Source: a virus | Direction: 5' to 3' (one strand) | Virus record (IMG/VR): IMGVR_UViG_3300017598_000859 | Coordinates: 1 to 29,312 of that record | Length of the DNA: 29,312 nucleotides | In this document: one piece after another, positions 21,887-28,989 of the stretch | Layout: every line of letters starts with the position of its first letter | Numbering within the stretch: position 1 is the first letter of the stretch | Position numbers and translations under genes: made by a program | Notes under the pieces: model-generated | Database searches by the model: none | What the model was told of the DNA's origin: nothing | What the model saw: the letters and a program-made list of their open reading frames with translations, nothing else

Positions 21887-22119
21887 TATTTAACCCCTTT
21901 ACCCCCTTTAATTCCCGAATCCAAGAAATCAACAAACTTTTGCTTATCAACTTCCCACCTGCCGGCGAACTTATACCCGAGATCATATTTTTTTAACCAT
22001 GCCAATAAAGTGGGCCGATTCGGAGTGTATCTTCTTTTTGCAAGCACATGTGATCTAAAGATTTCAAGAGCTTCCGTTGTGTCAATCCATTCAATATTTG
22101 TTGCATTTTTTTCGTTCAT
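21886..22119 (-). CDS. Small helix-turn-helix protein
   Basis: 77 residues: TTEALEIFRSH..., then RPTLLAWLKKYDLGYKFAGRWEVDKQKFVDFL, the pattern of MerR/excisionase-like winged HTH proteins (the wing holds GRW-x-V-D). Such proteins are often DNA-binding regulators or terminase-like small subunits. AAGGGAAAAC precedes the ATG. It lies between a strong hairpin and recA. Confidence 0.75.
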   Translation of the reverse strand: MNEKNATNIEWIDTTEALEIFRSHVLAKRRYTPNRPTLLAWLKKYDLGYKFAGRWEVDKQKFVDFLDSGIKGGKGVK

Positions 22120-22143
22120 GTTTTCCCTTTTGAGTAACCTATA

Positions 22144-22174
22144 GATAGGCAGCTATAAATAACGGCTGCCTATC
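22144..22174 (-). promoter_or_regulatory. 10-bp perfect hairpin between SSB and HTH genes
   Basis: GATAGGCAGC (22153-22144 arm) pairs with GCTGCCTATC (22174-22165 arm) around an 11-nt loop, and lies right after the SSB stop. There is no T-run after it on the minus strand, so it is more likely an mRNA end-stabiliser, processing site or partial attenuator than a classical terminator. Confidence 0.6.
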
Positions 22175-22185
22175 CAAATTATATA

Positions 22186-23385
22186 TTATCTTCTTGTTCT
22201 TCTACGTGTTGGCCTTGCACTTGGTTCTTCTTCTTTAGGCTCTTCTTTTGTTGATCTGGTCCGTCTGCGAGTAGGACCATTATCAGATTCTTTTTCTTTT
22301 TCTTCATCAATCTGCATTTCATTAAGATCTTTATTCTCAGAATCAGTTTTATTTTTCAATTCTTCGTCAAGATCAATCTGCTCTTTTTTTTGCATACATT
22401 CTTCGAAAGATTCGTCTGGACAATTATTGCAATCATCTGCATTCGGATCGCAGTCATCTCCAAAAGTTCTATCAAAAGGACAAGGGTTATCAGGATCTGT
22501 TTTTGGTTCTGGAGCCGGTTCTTCTTTTTTTACCTGCCTTTTTCTGCTATTGCCTGTATTTCTGTTTTTAGGTTTTTCTGGTTCTGAATCTTCATTTTTT
22601 GAATCTTCAAAACTGTCTGGATCATGTGCCCTTGCAACCTCTTCATAAGTTGGAATGTGGAGAAGTGCGTCAAAAGAAATTGTCTGATCTACAATACTGT
22701 CTTCGTAAGGATCTCGGTCAATAAAATCAATTCCTTGAGCTTCTATAAACTCAATTTTACCTAATTTTTTTAATTTTCCTTTAAATTCGATACTTTTCCC
22801 TTCTTCTGTATCTGTATAAAGTATTATTTCCTCACCTTCTTCTGCCTCCTCTAACACATTCTTTTCAAAAAGATGATAAGAAACATCATTCCAAACATGG
22901 TATCCGGCTTCTTCATCATCATAGTCATAGACATTAAAAAAATCTCTCCACTTTGGTCTTAAAGCACTTGTTTTTTTATCGTCTGGTTCTTCCTTTGCAT
23001 ACTCCTCAAACATATCCTCACAGACTCTGCATTTTCCACCAAAAGCTTCTCTAAGACAAAGAAAAGTATCGTTGTTTTCTCCGATTCCTTTATGAAGAGG
23101 AATTTCAAGCTTATAATCCCATTCTCCTACGTCAATATTGGTTGTGTTTCCAGACACAGTCCTGAGCTTAGAATACCAATCTTGAGTGATCTCGAATGGG
23201 AGAATATCAATCAAGTTTTTATCTCTTCCTGTTTTTGGTTCAAAATTATGGGGCATTTTTACTTTAAGCTTTCCCCAATCAAGTGCGGATTTTTTCCCAA
23301 GTCCTGATTTATCTCTGTTCTGAACTGCCTGTGTTTGTCTCGCTCTGAGTTTTTCCCTACGTAATTCTGCGGCTGTTTTTGCCAT
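22186..23385 (-). CDS. gp32-like single-stranded DNA-binding protein
   Basis: 399 residues. A basic N-terminal arm (LRREKLRARQ) is followed by an OB-fold core with zinc ligands probably His98, Cys110, Cys119 and Cys122 (KCRVCED), as in T4 gp32. An acidic linker leads to a second Cys cluster (CPFDRTFGDDC ... CNNC ... C) and a tail with two TRRRTR repeats. The last residues are basic, unlike the acidic tail of T4 gp32, which recruits partner proteins. AGGAGAAAAAC precedes ATG 23385; the ORF is open further upstream, but that stretch covers other genes. It coats ssDNA during replication and recombination. Confidence 0.85.
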   Translation of the reverse strand: MAKTAAELRREKLRARQTQAVQNRDKSGLGKKSALDWGKLKVKMPHNFEPKTGRDKNLIDILPFEITQDWYSKLRTVSGNTTNIDVGEWDYKLEIPLHKGIGENNDTFLCLREAFGGKCRVCEDMFEEYAKEEPDDKKTSALRPKWRDFFNVYDYDDEEAGYHVWNDVSYHLFEKNVLEEAEEGEEIILYTDTEEGKSIEFKGKLKKLGKIEFIEAQGIDFIDRDPYEDSIVDQTISFDALLHIPTYEEVARAHDPDSFEDSKNEDSEPEKPKNRNTGNSRKRQVKKEEPAPEPKTDPDNPCPFDRTFGDDCDPNADDCNNCPDESFEECMQKKEQIDLDEELKNKTDSENKDLNEMQIDEEKEKESDNGPTRRRTRSTKEEPKEEEPSARPTRRRTRR

Positions 23386-23554
23386 GTTTTTCTCCTGATT
23401 TATAATTGTATGTTTTCCCAGTATTAATGCTTGATATTGTAGTTGGTGAAACTCCAAAAATCTTAGCAATTTTATATTGGAACACACCCTTTTTTAATAA
23501 TTCTCTTATCTTTGTAACTTGTTTGTCAGAAAGCTTTTGACCAATTTTTCTTAA
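23357..23554 (-). pseudogene. Helix-turn-helix remnant without a start codon
   Basis: Directly after the stop of the ribbon-helix-helix ORF, the -1 frame encodes LRKIGQKLSDKQVTKIRELL, then KKGVFQYKIAKIFGVSPTTI. This is a clear HTH of the type found at the C-terminus of phage HNH endonucleases and small regulators, ending at a TAG inside the SSB start. No ATG, GTG or TTG precedes it in frame with a binding site. It is either the frameshifted tail of the upstream ORF or a decayed gene. Confidence 0.5.
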
Positions 23555-23709
23555 TTTATCTCTTGTTGTTGTGCCTTCCTTATCAAACGCCTGATATATT
23601 GTGTTTGTGATAAATCTATGGCTGCTGATGCCTTTTCTACAAAATGCTTATCGGCCTGTGTTAATTTCACATGAAGATTTCTAGTTTTTTCGGGGCGTAT
23701 TTTTGTCAT
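23551..23709 (-). CDS. Ribbon-helix-helix-like small protein
   Basis: 52 residues: RNLHVKLTQADKHFVEKASA, then LSQTQYIRRLIRKA, the beta-strand plus two-helix pattern of Arc/MetJ-type DNA-binding proteins. AGGAGAAAAAC precedes the ATG at 23709, identical to the SSB leader. A regulator of the downstream SSB region is possible. It may once have continued into the HTH frame that follows. Confidence 0.6.
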   Translation of the reverse strand: MTKIRPEKTRNLHVKLTQADKHFVEKASAAIDLSQTQYIRRLIRKAQQQEIN

Positions 23710-23791
23710 GTTTTTCTCCTATAATGGTTGGAATTATTTTTGCATCTGATTTGGCAGTGCGTCGACGTACTTCGAAAGTTGCTTTCGCCAC
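23681..23791 (-). CDS. Basic 36-aa microprotein candidate (GTG start)
   Basis: GTG at 23791 overlaps the stop of the UvsY-like gene (TAGTG), with AAGG five bases upstream. The product starts MAKATFEVRRRTAKSDAK and is strongly basic. Locally the DNA is richer in G+C and contains a CGAAAG/CTTTCG hairpin, so this could also be an untranslated spacer. Confidence 0.35.
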   Translation of the reverse strand: MAKATFEVRRRTAKSDAKIIPTIIGEKHDKNTPRKN

Positions 23792-24324
23792 TAAGACCTT
23801 CTCCTTCTTCGTGTTTTTAATGATTCTCTTTGTTTGTCTTGAATTTCTTCCATCTTTTCATTTTGTCTTTCTTTCATTTCTTCTCTAAAATCTTTTGCTC
23901 CTTCAATTGATCTTTCTGTTCTTGGGGTTGAAAAATAATTGTTTAAGTATAACTTGATTTCTCCTTCAATGGCCGATTTACGATCATCCATAGCTTTTAC
24001 AGCGTTCCACACCATAGACAGCTCTTTTTTTACTTCAAACATTTTTGATTTAGCTGATTGATGCCTTTCACTTATTCTGTAATAAGCCTCGACGTCTTTA
24101 TCTGTAATTTTCTTCTTACTACATGTTTCTTCTGGATCTCTAAATGCCTCAATTCTTAATAGACTTCTTTCAACCTTTACTTTTTCTTCTGTTTTTCTTA
24201 ATTTATGTTCAAGGGTTGTTAGTTTTTGTGCGTATTGCCATCTTAAGTGAGCATGATTTTTAAATTCTTCATGCAGGTTGTCTAAATCTATATTAAGATC
24301 GGATAAAAATTTGTTTTCTGACAT
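23791..24324 (-). CDS. Coiled-coil protein, candidate UvsY-like recombination mediator
   Basis: 177 residues, almost all helix: HLRWQYAQKLTTLEHKLRKTEEKVK, then a KDVEAYYRISERHQSAKS segment, a helix with WNAVKAMDDRKSAIE and a basic RRRRRS end. T4 UvsY is similarly small and helical, with a YSKWL...K...IEA pattern and a RKxAI-like segment, and loads UvsX onto gp32-covered DNA. Its place two short ORFs upstream of SSB and near recA fits, but the sequence match is weak. AAGGAGACTAA before the ATG is excellent. Confidence 0.65.
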   Translation of the reverse strand: MSENKFLSDLNIDLDNLHEEFKNHAHLRWQYAQKLTTLEHKLRKTEEKVKVERSLLRIEAFRDPEETCSKKKITDKDVEAYYRISERHQSAKSKMFEVKKELSMVWNAVKAMDDRKSAIEGEIKLYLNNYFSTPRTERSIEGAKDFREEMKERQNEKMEEIQDKQRESLKTRRRRRS

Positions 24325-24340
24325 TTAGTCTCCTTATAAT

Positions 24341-24367
24341 GCACTTGATCACTTGCTAATCAAGTGC
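24341..24367 (-). promoter_or_regulatory. 9-bp perfect hairpin just upstream of the UvsY-like gene
   Basis: GCACTTGAT pairs with ATCAAGTGC around a 9-nt loop. It lies between the 51-aa ORF and the AAGGAG site at 24324. The T-run follows it only on the plus strand, so for minus-strand mRNA it looks like a 5' structure that could affect stability or translation; for plus-strand transcription it could terminate. Confidence 0.55.
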
Positions 24368-24376
24368 ATCTTTTTA

Positions 24377-24532
24377 TTATTTTTCTCTTAATAGGATAGT
24401 AAGGGCCACTTCGATGCCTATTATTTTAGCACAATAAAACTGTGCTTTAAATTTATCACCGCTGTCCCTGGCTCGTTTTAAAGTGGCCTTCCACCTATCT
24501 CTCTTTCTTTTAATATGGTTGATTTTTTTCAT
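24377..24532 (-). CDS. 51-aa basic protein, unknown
   Basis: Begins MKKINHIKRKRDRWKATLKRA and ends with a hydrophobic-charged helix. GGAGAGGACTT precedes the ATG at 24532. The 60 bp before it hold two competing small hairpins (GCACC/GGTGC and CACCGG/CCGGTG) and an 18-codon ORF (24585-24529) whose stop overlaps this ATG, a possible leader. Function unknown. Confidence 0.65.
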   Translation of the reverse strand: MKKINHIKRKRDRWKATLKRARDSGDKFKAQFYCAKIIGIEVALTILLREK

Positions 24533-24592
24533 AAGTCCTCTCCAATGCTGCAAATCACCGGGAAGCGTAGCACCCTCCGGTGCATGGGCTTA

Positions 24593-24808
24593 TTAACCCC
24601 GTTTTTGCGCTTGCATTTCGTTGAATGGGTTCACACCAGGATTAGTGACAGAACCATTATTTTTAATATCTGCCCAGGACCAAGATTCAGCACCCTTGAT
24701 ATGAATGTGAAATTCAACCTCACCTTCTGGCAATTCTGGGTGGTTGGTTTCTTTAATTACTTGCTGAATCTTTTCTGCGAGACTTCTTTTTTCTGTCATT
24801 GAAAACAT
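24593..24808 (-). CDS. Unknown 71-aa protein
   Basis: A helix (AEKIQQVIKE) followed by a beta-type segment GEVEFHIHIKGAESWSWADIKNNG. GGAGGAACTAAA precedes the first ATG (24808), so I keep it rather than the ATG at 24799. First ORF after promoter copy C, with a leader of about 95 nt. No function known. Confidence 0.7.
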   Translation of the reverse strand: MFSMTEKRSLAEKIQQVIKETNHPELPEGEVEFHIHIKGAESWSWADIKNNGSVTNPGVNPFNEMQAQKRG

Positions 24809-24910
24809 TTTAGTTCCTCCTATAAGGGGTTAATAAGGTGTTGTCCAGACCTGTATAACATTACAAATCCGGGTTATGCAATTGTTAATTTCATTCCATT
24901 CTCTACTTAT

Positions 24911-24939
24911 ATTATAGGCAAAACTGCACAAACATTTCA
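24911..24939 (-). promoter_or_regulatory. Conserved phage promoter, copy C
   Basis: TATAAT (24916-24911), 17-nt spacer, TGAAAT (24939-24934), GTTTTGCC adjacent to the -10. It lies about 30 bp past the clamp-loader stop and heads the recombination block. Nearly identical to copy A over about 40 bp. Confidence 0.75.
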
Positions 24940-24971
24940 GATTTATTTTATTTTCTTTATTTTTCGTTATT

Positions 24972-25940
24972 TTAAAGGGTGCAATTAAAAGTAGCAAACA
25001 CAAAACCAGGGAATTTTGTGTACATAACGCTGTCTTTAAAACAATCAAAAATCAATGCGGCTCTATCAACACTTTTCTGATTATAATTGTTCAAAGCAAC
25101 ACTGGACATATATCCGCTTACAGCATATCTCATTTGCTCTGCATCCTTACCTTTTAATCCTTTTAAAATACTGCTGAGGGCTTTCCAGTTTGCTCCTTTT
25201 AGGAGCGCTTGACATAATTCCCTTACCTCAGCATCAGATTCAACAGGAACAATGCTGTTTAGGCGTTTTTCGGGTGGCAGATCAATAATACTGTCAAGTA
25301 AGACAAGACATTCTCGTGGACATCCTTCTGCATTTTCAGCAATTGCATCAATAACGTCGCCACTTACTGATTCTCCTAATTCACCGAGTGTCCAATCAAT
25401 TAATTGTTTTAGTTCTTTTTCTTTTAATCCTCTGACCTTATATTTAGCGCAACGGCTTTTTAAGGTCCCAAGAACTTTCTGAGGATCAGTTGTACAGAGA
25501 ATAAAATATGTATGGTCTGGACCATCTTCAAAAGTTTTTAATAGCCCCGCCATAAACTTTTTACTGCTATCTTGTATCTCATCAAGAAGATAAACCTTGC
25601 ATTTTGCTTCATTGGGTGGATAGTGAATGCCTTTATCTATCTTTCTTGCGGTTTCAATACCGCCATCTTTAACACTATCAAGCTCATGAAAATCCCATTT
25701 ATGAATATCAGGATCGCATCCCAATTCTTTAGAAATAATGCGTCCAATCGTCGTTTTCCCGCTACCCTTCGGGCCATGTAGCATTACGGCATGAGGAAAA
25801 TTATGATTTCCGTCTTTGTCTTTTTGCAGTTTGCTTTTAATTACAGAAATCATAGATTTATTTCCTATGACTTCGTCAAAATTTCTTGGGCGCATTTGCA
25901 AATGTAGCTCTGTTTTTTCTGTTTTCTGTTTTTTTGTCAT
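24972..25940 (-). CDS. Clamp-loader AAA+ ATPase (DnaX/RFC-like)
   Basis: 322 residues. After a QMRPRNFDEVIGN start typical of clamp loaders come Walker A HGPKGSGKTT (55-64), Walker B VYLLDE (116-121), sensor 1 ILCTTD (147-152) and the SRC motif (162-164) with its arginine finger. The C-terminal half has the helical collar. The DnaX zinc module between Walker A and B is absent, so it resembles phage and archaeal small loaders. It loads the sliding clamp for the DnaE-type polymerase upstream. AAAGGAGAAATAA precedes the ATG. Confidence 0.9.
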   Translation of the reverse strand: MTKKQKTEKTELHLQMRPRNFDEVIGNKSMISVIKSKLQKDKDGNHNFPHAVMLHGPKGSGKTTIGRIISKELGCDPDIHKWDFHELDSVKDGGIETARKIDKGIHYPPNEAKCKVYLLDEIQDSSKKFMAGLLKTFEDGPDHTYFILCTTDPQKVLGTLKSRCAKYKVRGLKEKELKQLIDWTLGELGESVSGDVIDAIAENAEGCPRECLVLLDSIIDLPPEKRLNSIVPVESDAEVRELCQALLKGANWKALSSILKGLKGKDAEQMRYAVSGYMSSVALNNYNQKSVDRAALIFDCFKDSVMYTKFPGFVFATFNCTL

Positions 25941-26156
25941 TTATTTCTCCTTTGTAAGCATTATCCTTAAAATACTAACCTGCATATCGGCAGACATGCC
26001 ATTTTTAACACCTATTTCAATTTTATCATTGATTTCAGATATTGTTTCACCCATAGTATTTAAAAGTTCATTTTTAAATGTTTCTTTATCTTCAACATTC
26101 ATCCAATCTTCATAAAGCATCTCAAAAAGCTCACTTATTTGTTTTTCATATTTCAT
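25941..26156 (-). CDS. Unknown 71-aa acidic helical protein
   Basis: All-helical, acidic; no motif recognised. Lies between the polymerase and clamp-loader genes, with ATGA overlap to the polymerase stop and no clear ribosome binding site, so it is probably translated by coupling. A small replisome accessory subunit is possible by position only. Confidence 0.65.
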   Translation of the reverse strand: MKYEKQISELFEMLYEDWMNVEDKETFKNELLNTMGETISEINDKIEIGVKNGMSADMQVSILRIMLTKEK

Positions 26157-28840
26157 ATCAAAAACCCCAAATACTGTTTAATAATTTTCCCCGAAGGCAT
26201 TTTATTTTTATCATGCGCTAATAATTCTTCGAGAACTGTATCTATTTTTGTCAATTTTCTCTGAACTGGCATTTCTTCCTTATTAAAAAAACCTCTAATC
26301 TTTCCTTTTGATTTCTTTTTATTTTTACAACATTTGGGAGCATCTTTTTCCCCTATTCCATTTATCTCAACAAAAGGAACATAACAAACTCCATCTTTAA
26401 CAGTCCATTTTATTGGGTCGCTGTATCCTATTTTTGGTGGCATTATTTTAATGTCTTGCTGTTTTAATTCTTCAATTAAAGTAGATTTTCTTTTGAAAGG
26501 ATCATAGCTTTTTTCATCCCATTCAGCAAAAGACAAAGAAGAACATAAAAATTCAACTGGATAATTTGCTTTTAGATATGCTGTCCAATAACCTACAATC
26601 GCATATGCCACAGAATGAGCTTTATTAAAAGAATATGATGCATCTGCCATCAAATCATCCCAAAAATTAACAGATTCTTCTTTAGATAATGTTTTTTCTT
26701 TAATACACCCTTCAATAAAAACATTATGGTATTTTTCAAGAAGGGCTGGATCTTTTTTCTTAGCAATAATTTTTCTAATTTTATCGGCAACTACTTTTGA
26801 TAATCCAGCAATCCTATGGATAACCTCAGTAATCTGCTCTTGATAACACAGCACACCCCATGTATCTTTTGTTATTTCTTCATAAATAGGATGGAGTTTT
26901 TGCCATTTTTCACCATGCTTTCTATTAATATATTTATCTGTCATCCCTGCTTTCCAGGGTCCAGGCCTTACAAGTGCAATTGCAGCAACAATATCATTAA
27001 AATTATCTATTTTTATTTTTTGGCATAGTTTCGATAGAGCACTTGTGCTCATTTGAAAAAAGCCTGTTGTTTTGCCTTCGCTTAAAAGATGATAACTTTC
27101 TTTATCATCAAAAGGAACTTTATCAAAATCAAAATCTATATTATGGTTTTCGTTAATTAATTTTCTGCATTCTGCCAATACAGTTAATGTAGACAATCCT
27201 AAAACATCCAACTTCATTAATCCACTATATTCAGAATTTTCCATATCCCAGTTGCAAACAATATCACCTTTTCGTTTTGCTAAGTTGCATTTTGATCCCT
27301 GTGTTAAATCTTCGTCAGATATCACAACTGCTGCCGCATGCCTGCCGACTCCCCTGCATTGTCCTTCCATCTTTTTTGCAAAATGAATTACTTTTGGATA
27401 TTTGTTTTCAAATTTAGCACATATTTTATTGTCGTTTACTGCCTCTTGAATATCTCCATCAATACATTTAGCGAATTCATTAATTTCTTCTTGCGTAATT
27501 CCTAAATCTTTATCAAAAACTCTGCATACATCTCTAAATGCAGCATTTGACTGCATTCTCATCACGGTCGATATGCCACAAATGCTATTGGTTCCATATT
27601 TTTTTCTTAAATATTCATAAACATCTGATTTAAAACGCTTTTCCCAGTCAACATCGATATCTGGTAGATCTTTTCTATCTTGTGATAAAAATCGAGAAAA
27701 AGACAATCCGTATTTAATTGGATCAATTTTAGTTATTCCAAGAGCAAGGCAAATTAAACTACCTCCCGAACTTCCTCTGCCGGGGCCGACCTCAATACCC
27801 TGTTTATGTGACCACTGTATTACATCTTCTACAATTAAAAAATACCTGCTAAAATTCTTCTTTTTTATTAGATCAAATTCTCTTTCAAATCTTTGTCTGT
27901 ATTCTTCATTTGCGTTATTATCATTCAGCCATTTTTCGCATTTATTTTTTAGGATTTCTTCATCACTTAATTCAGATTCATAGGGCATCGGCAAAGAAAT
28001 CTCTTGCTTTTTTATTCTAAAGTCACAACATTTTTCCGCTACTTCAACCGTATTATTTAATGACTCTTCTATTTGTTCTTTTGTAAAGATATGATTATGT
28101 TTTCGGAATGCAAAAACCATTTCTCTTCTTGTAGTTAAGTGAAATCCTTGTGTTTGAAATTTAAATCTTTTAGGATCTGACCATTTTTTCTTACTTTGAA
28201 TTGCTAATAAAATTTCTTGTGCTTCCCAATCTTCTTTATTCAAATAATGCACGTCATTTGTTGCAATTAATGAGATATTGTATTTTTTATGTAATTTGAG
28301 TATTTTTTCATTATAAGTGTATTGCTCTTTTAAATCATGTGGCATAATTTCAAGATAAATATCACCTGGGTATTTTTCATTTAGTTTTTTTAGAACATCT
28401 TCTCCACCAGGAAAATTAACCCAAGAATTTAAACAGGCTGTTGTGACAACCAAACCTTCTAAGTTGTTGTTAAGAAGATCACTAAAATCCACCCTTGGTT
28501 TACGGTAAAATCCTTCAAGTGCTGCTTTGGTTAATAATTTATTTAGAGTTATGTATCCTTGTTCGTTTTTGATAAGAAAAATGATATGTGCATTTTTTAC
28601 TTTTGGATCTTTTTGATTTGAATCTGGGGTGATGTATGCTTCCACTCCGAGAAGCGGTTTTATGCCTTGTTTAATGCATTCCTTCTGCCAATTTATCAAA
28701 TTGTCGGTACAACCATGATCCGTGTTTGCAATATATTTAAATTTTAAATTTTTAGCTTTTTCAATCGTGTCTTTATTTTTTCCTAATCCATCTAAAACGG
28801 ATCTTGAAGAATGAAGATGAAGGTGACAAAAATTATTCAT
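26153..28840 (-). CDS. dnaE: DNA polymerase III alpha subunit (DnaE-type), short form
   Basis: 895 residues, the replicative C-family polymerase. The PHP domain opens with HLHLHSSRSVLDG (6-18) and has NTDHG (39-43) and NDVHY (195-199), so its metal-site residues look intact and a PHP proofreading exonuclease is possible. The polymerase active site shows GPGRGSSGGS (352-361), PDIDVDW (393-399, catalytic Asp) and KLDVLGL further on (third Asp). The protein ends shortly after a helix-hairpin-helix-like EINGIGEKDA segment, so the C-terminal OB and tau-binding domains of the ~1160-residue E. coli protein are missing. AAAGGAGAATAA precedes the ATG, just below a large inverted repeat. Confidence 0.95.
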   Translation of the reverse strand: MNNFCHLHLHSSRSVLDGLGKNKDTIEKAKNLKFKYIANTDHGCTDNLINWQKECIKQGIKPLLGVEAYITPDSNQKDPKVKNAHIIFLIKNEQGYITLNKLLTKAALEGFYRKPRVDFSDLLNNNLEGLVVTTACLNSWVNFPGGEDVLKKLNEKYPGDIYLEIMPHDLKEQYTYNEKILKLHKKYNISLIATNDVHYLNKEDWEAQEILLAIQSKKKWSDPKRFKFQTQGFHLTTRREMVFAFRKHNHIFTKEQIEESLNNTVEVAEKCCDFRIKKQEISLPMPYESELSDEEILKNKCEKWLNDNNANEEYRQRFEREFDLIKKKNFSRYFLIVEDVIQWSHKQGIEVGPGRGSSGGSLICLALGITKIDPIKYGLSFSRFLSQDRKDLPDIDVDWEKRFKSDVYEYLRKKYGTNSICGISTVMRMQSNAAFRDVCRVFDKDLGITQEEINEFAKCIDGDIQEAVNDNKICAKFENKYPKVIHFAKKMEGQCRGVGRHAAAVVISDEDLTQGSKCNLAKRKGDIVCNWDMENSEYSGLMKLDVLGLSTLTVLAECRKLINENHNIDFDFDKVPFDDKESYHLLSEGKTTGFFQMSTSALSKLCQKIKIDNFNDIVAAIALVRPGPWKAGMTDKYINRKHGEKWQKLHPIYEEITKDTWGVLCYQEQITEVIHRIAGLSKVVADKIRKIIAKKKDPALLEKYHNVFIEGCIKEKTLSKEESVNFWDDLMADASYSFNKAHSVAYAIVGYWTAYLKANYPVEFLCSSLSFAEWDEKSYDPFKRKSTLIEELKQQDIKIMPPKIGYSDPIKWTVKDGVCYVPFVEINGIGEKDAPKCCKNKKKSKGKIRGFFNKEEMPVQRKLTKIDTVLEELLAHDKNKMPSGKIIKQYLGFLI

Positions 28841-28857
28841 TTATTCTCCTTTTTAAA

Positions 28858-28926
28858 ATCGGGCCTGAGAAAAACAACAAGATAAGCTATTTCTAATTGT
28901 TAAATAATTTTGCTCTCAGGCCCGAT
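28858..28926 (-). promoter_or_regulatory. 13-bp perfect inverted repeat upstream of the polymerase gene
   Basis: The arms ATCGGGCCTGAGA and TCTCAGGCCCGAT (28926-28914 and 28870-28858) enclose a 43-nt A/T-rich loop. In minus-strand RNA the stem is followed by UUUUAAAAAGGAG, that is, only four U before the polymerase binding site. It may be a leaky terminator/attenuator or a translational operator for dnaE; T4 gene 43 also has a hairpin operator at its start. Confidence 0.75.
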
Positions 28927-28939
28927 ACTTAATTAATAC

Positions 28940-28975
28940 TTAGTGTTTAGTCGGCCATTTGGCCATAAATCTCAT
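28940..28975 (-). CDS. 11-aa mini-ORF, possible leader peptide
   Basis: MRFMAKWPTKH then TAA, preceded by AAAGGAGGTGGTTGA, the best Shine-Dalgarno sequence in the window. Such a strong site in front of only 11 codons, and ahead of the inverted repeat at 28858-28926, suggests a leader peptide acting in attenuation, or a very short real peptide. There is no homology evidence. Confidence 0.4.
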   Translation of the reverse strand: MRFMAKWPTKH

Positions 28976-28989
28976 TCAACCACCTCCTT

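Noticed and set aside
21606-22144. Three overlapping plus-strand ORFs opposite recA and the HTH gene
   Set aside because: Shadows of the coding strand; composition and lack of start signals fit antisense noise.
22186-23487. Longer SSB start at 23487
   Set aside because: The extra 34 codons have no ribosome binding site and cover the HTH remnant; ATG 23385 follows AGGAGAAAAAC and starts a typical basic arm.
24341-24367. Intrinsic terminator for the main transcript
   Set aside because: The T-run is on the plus-strand side only; on the minus strand the hairpin is followed by ATTATAAGGAG.
24830-25048. Minus-strand 72-codon ORF after the clamp loader
   Set aside because: It starts inside the clamp-loader gene in another frame and runs through promoter copy C; no binding site.
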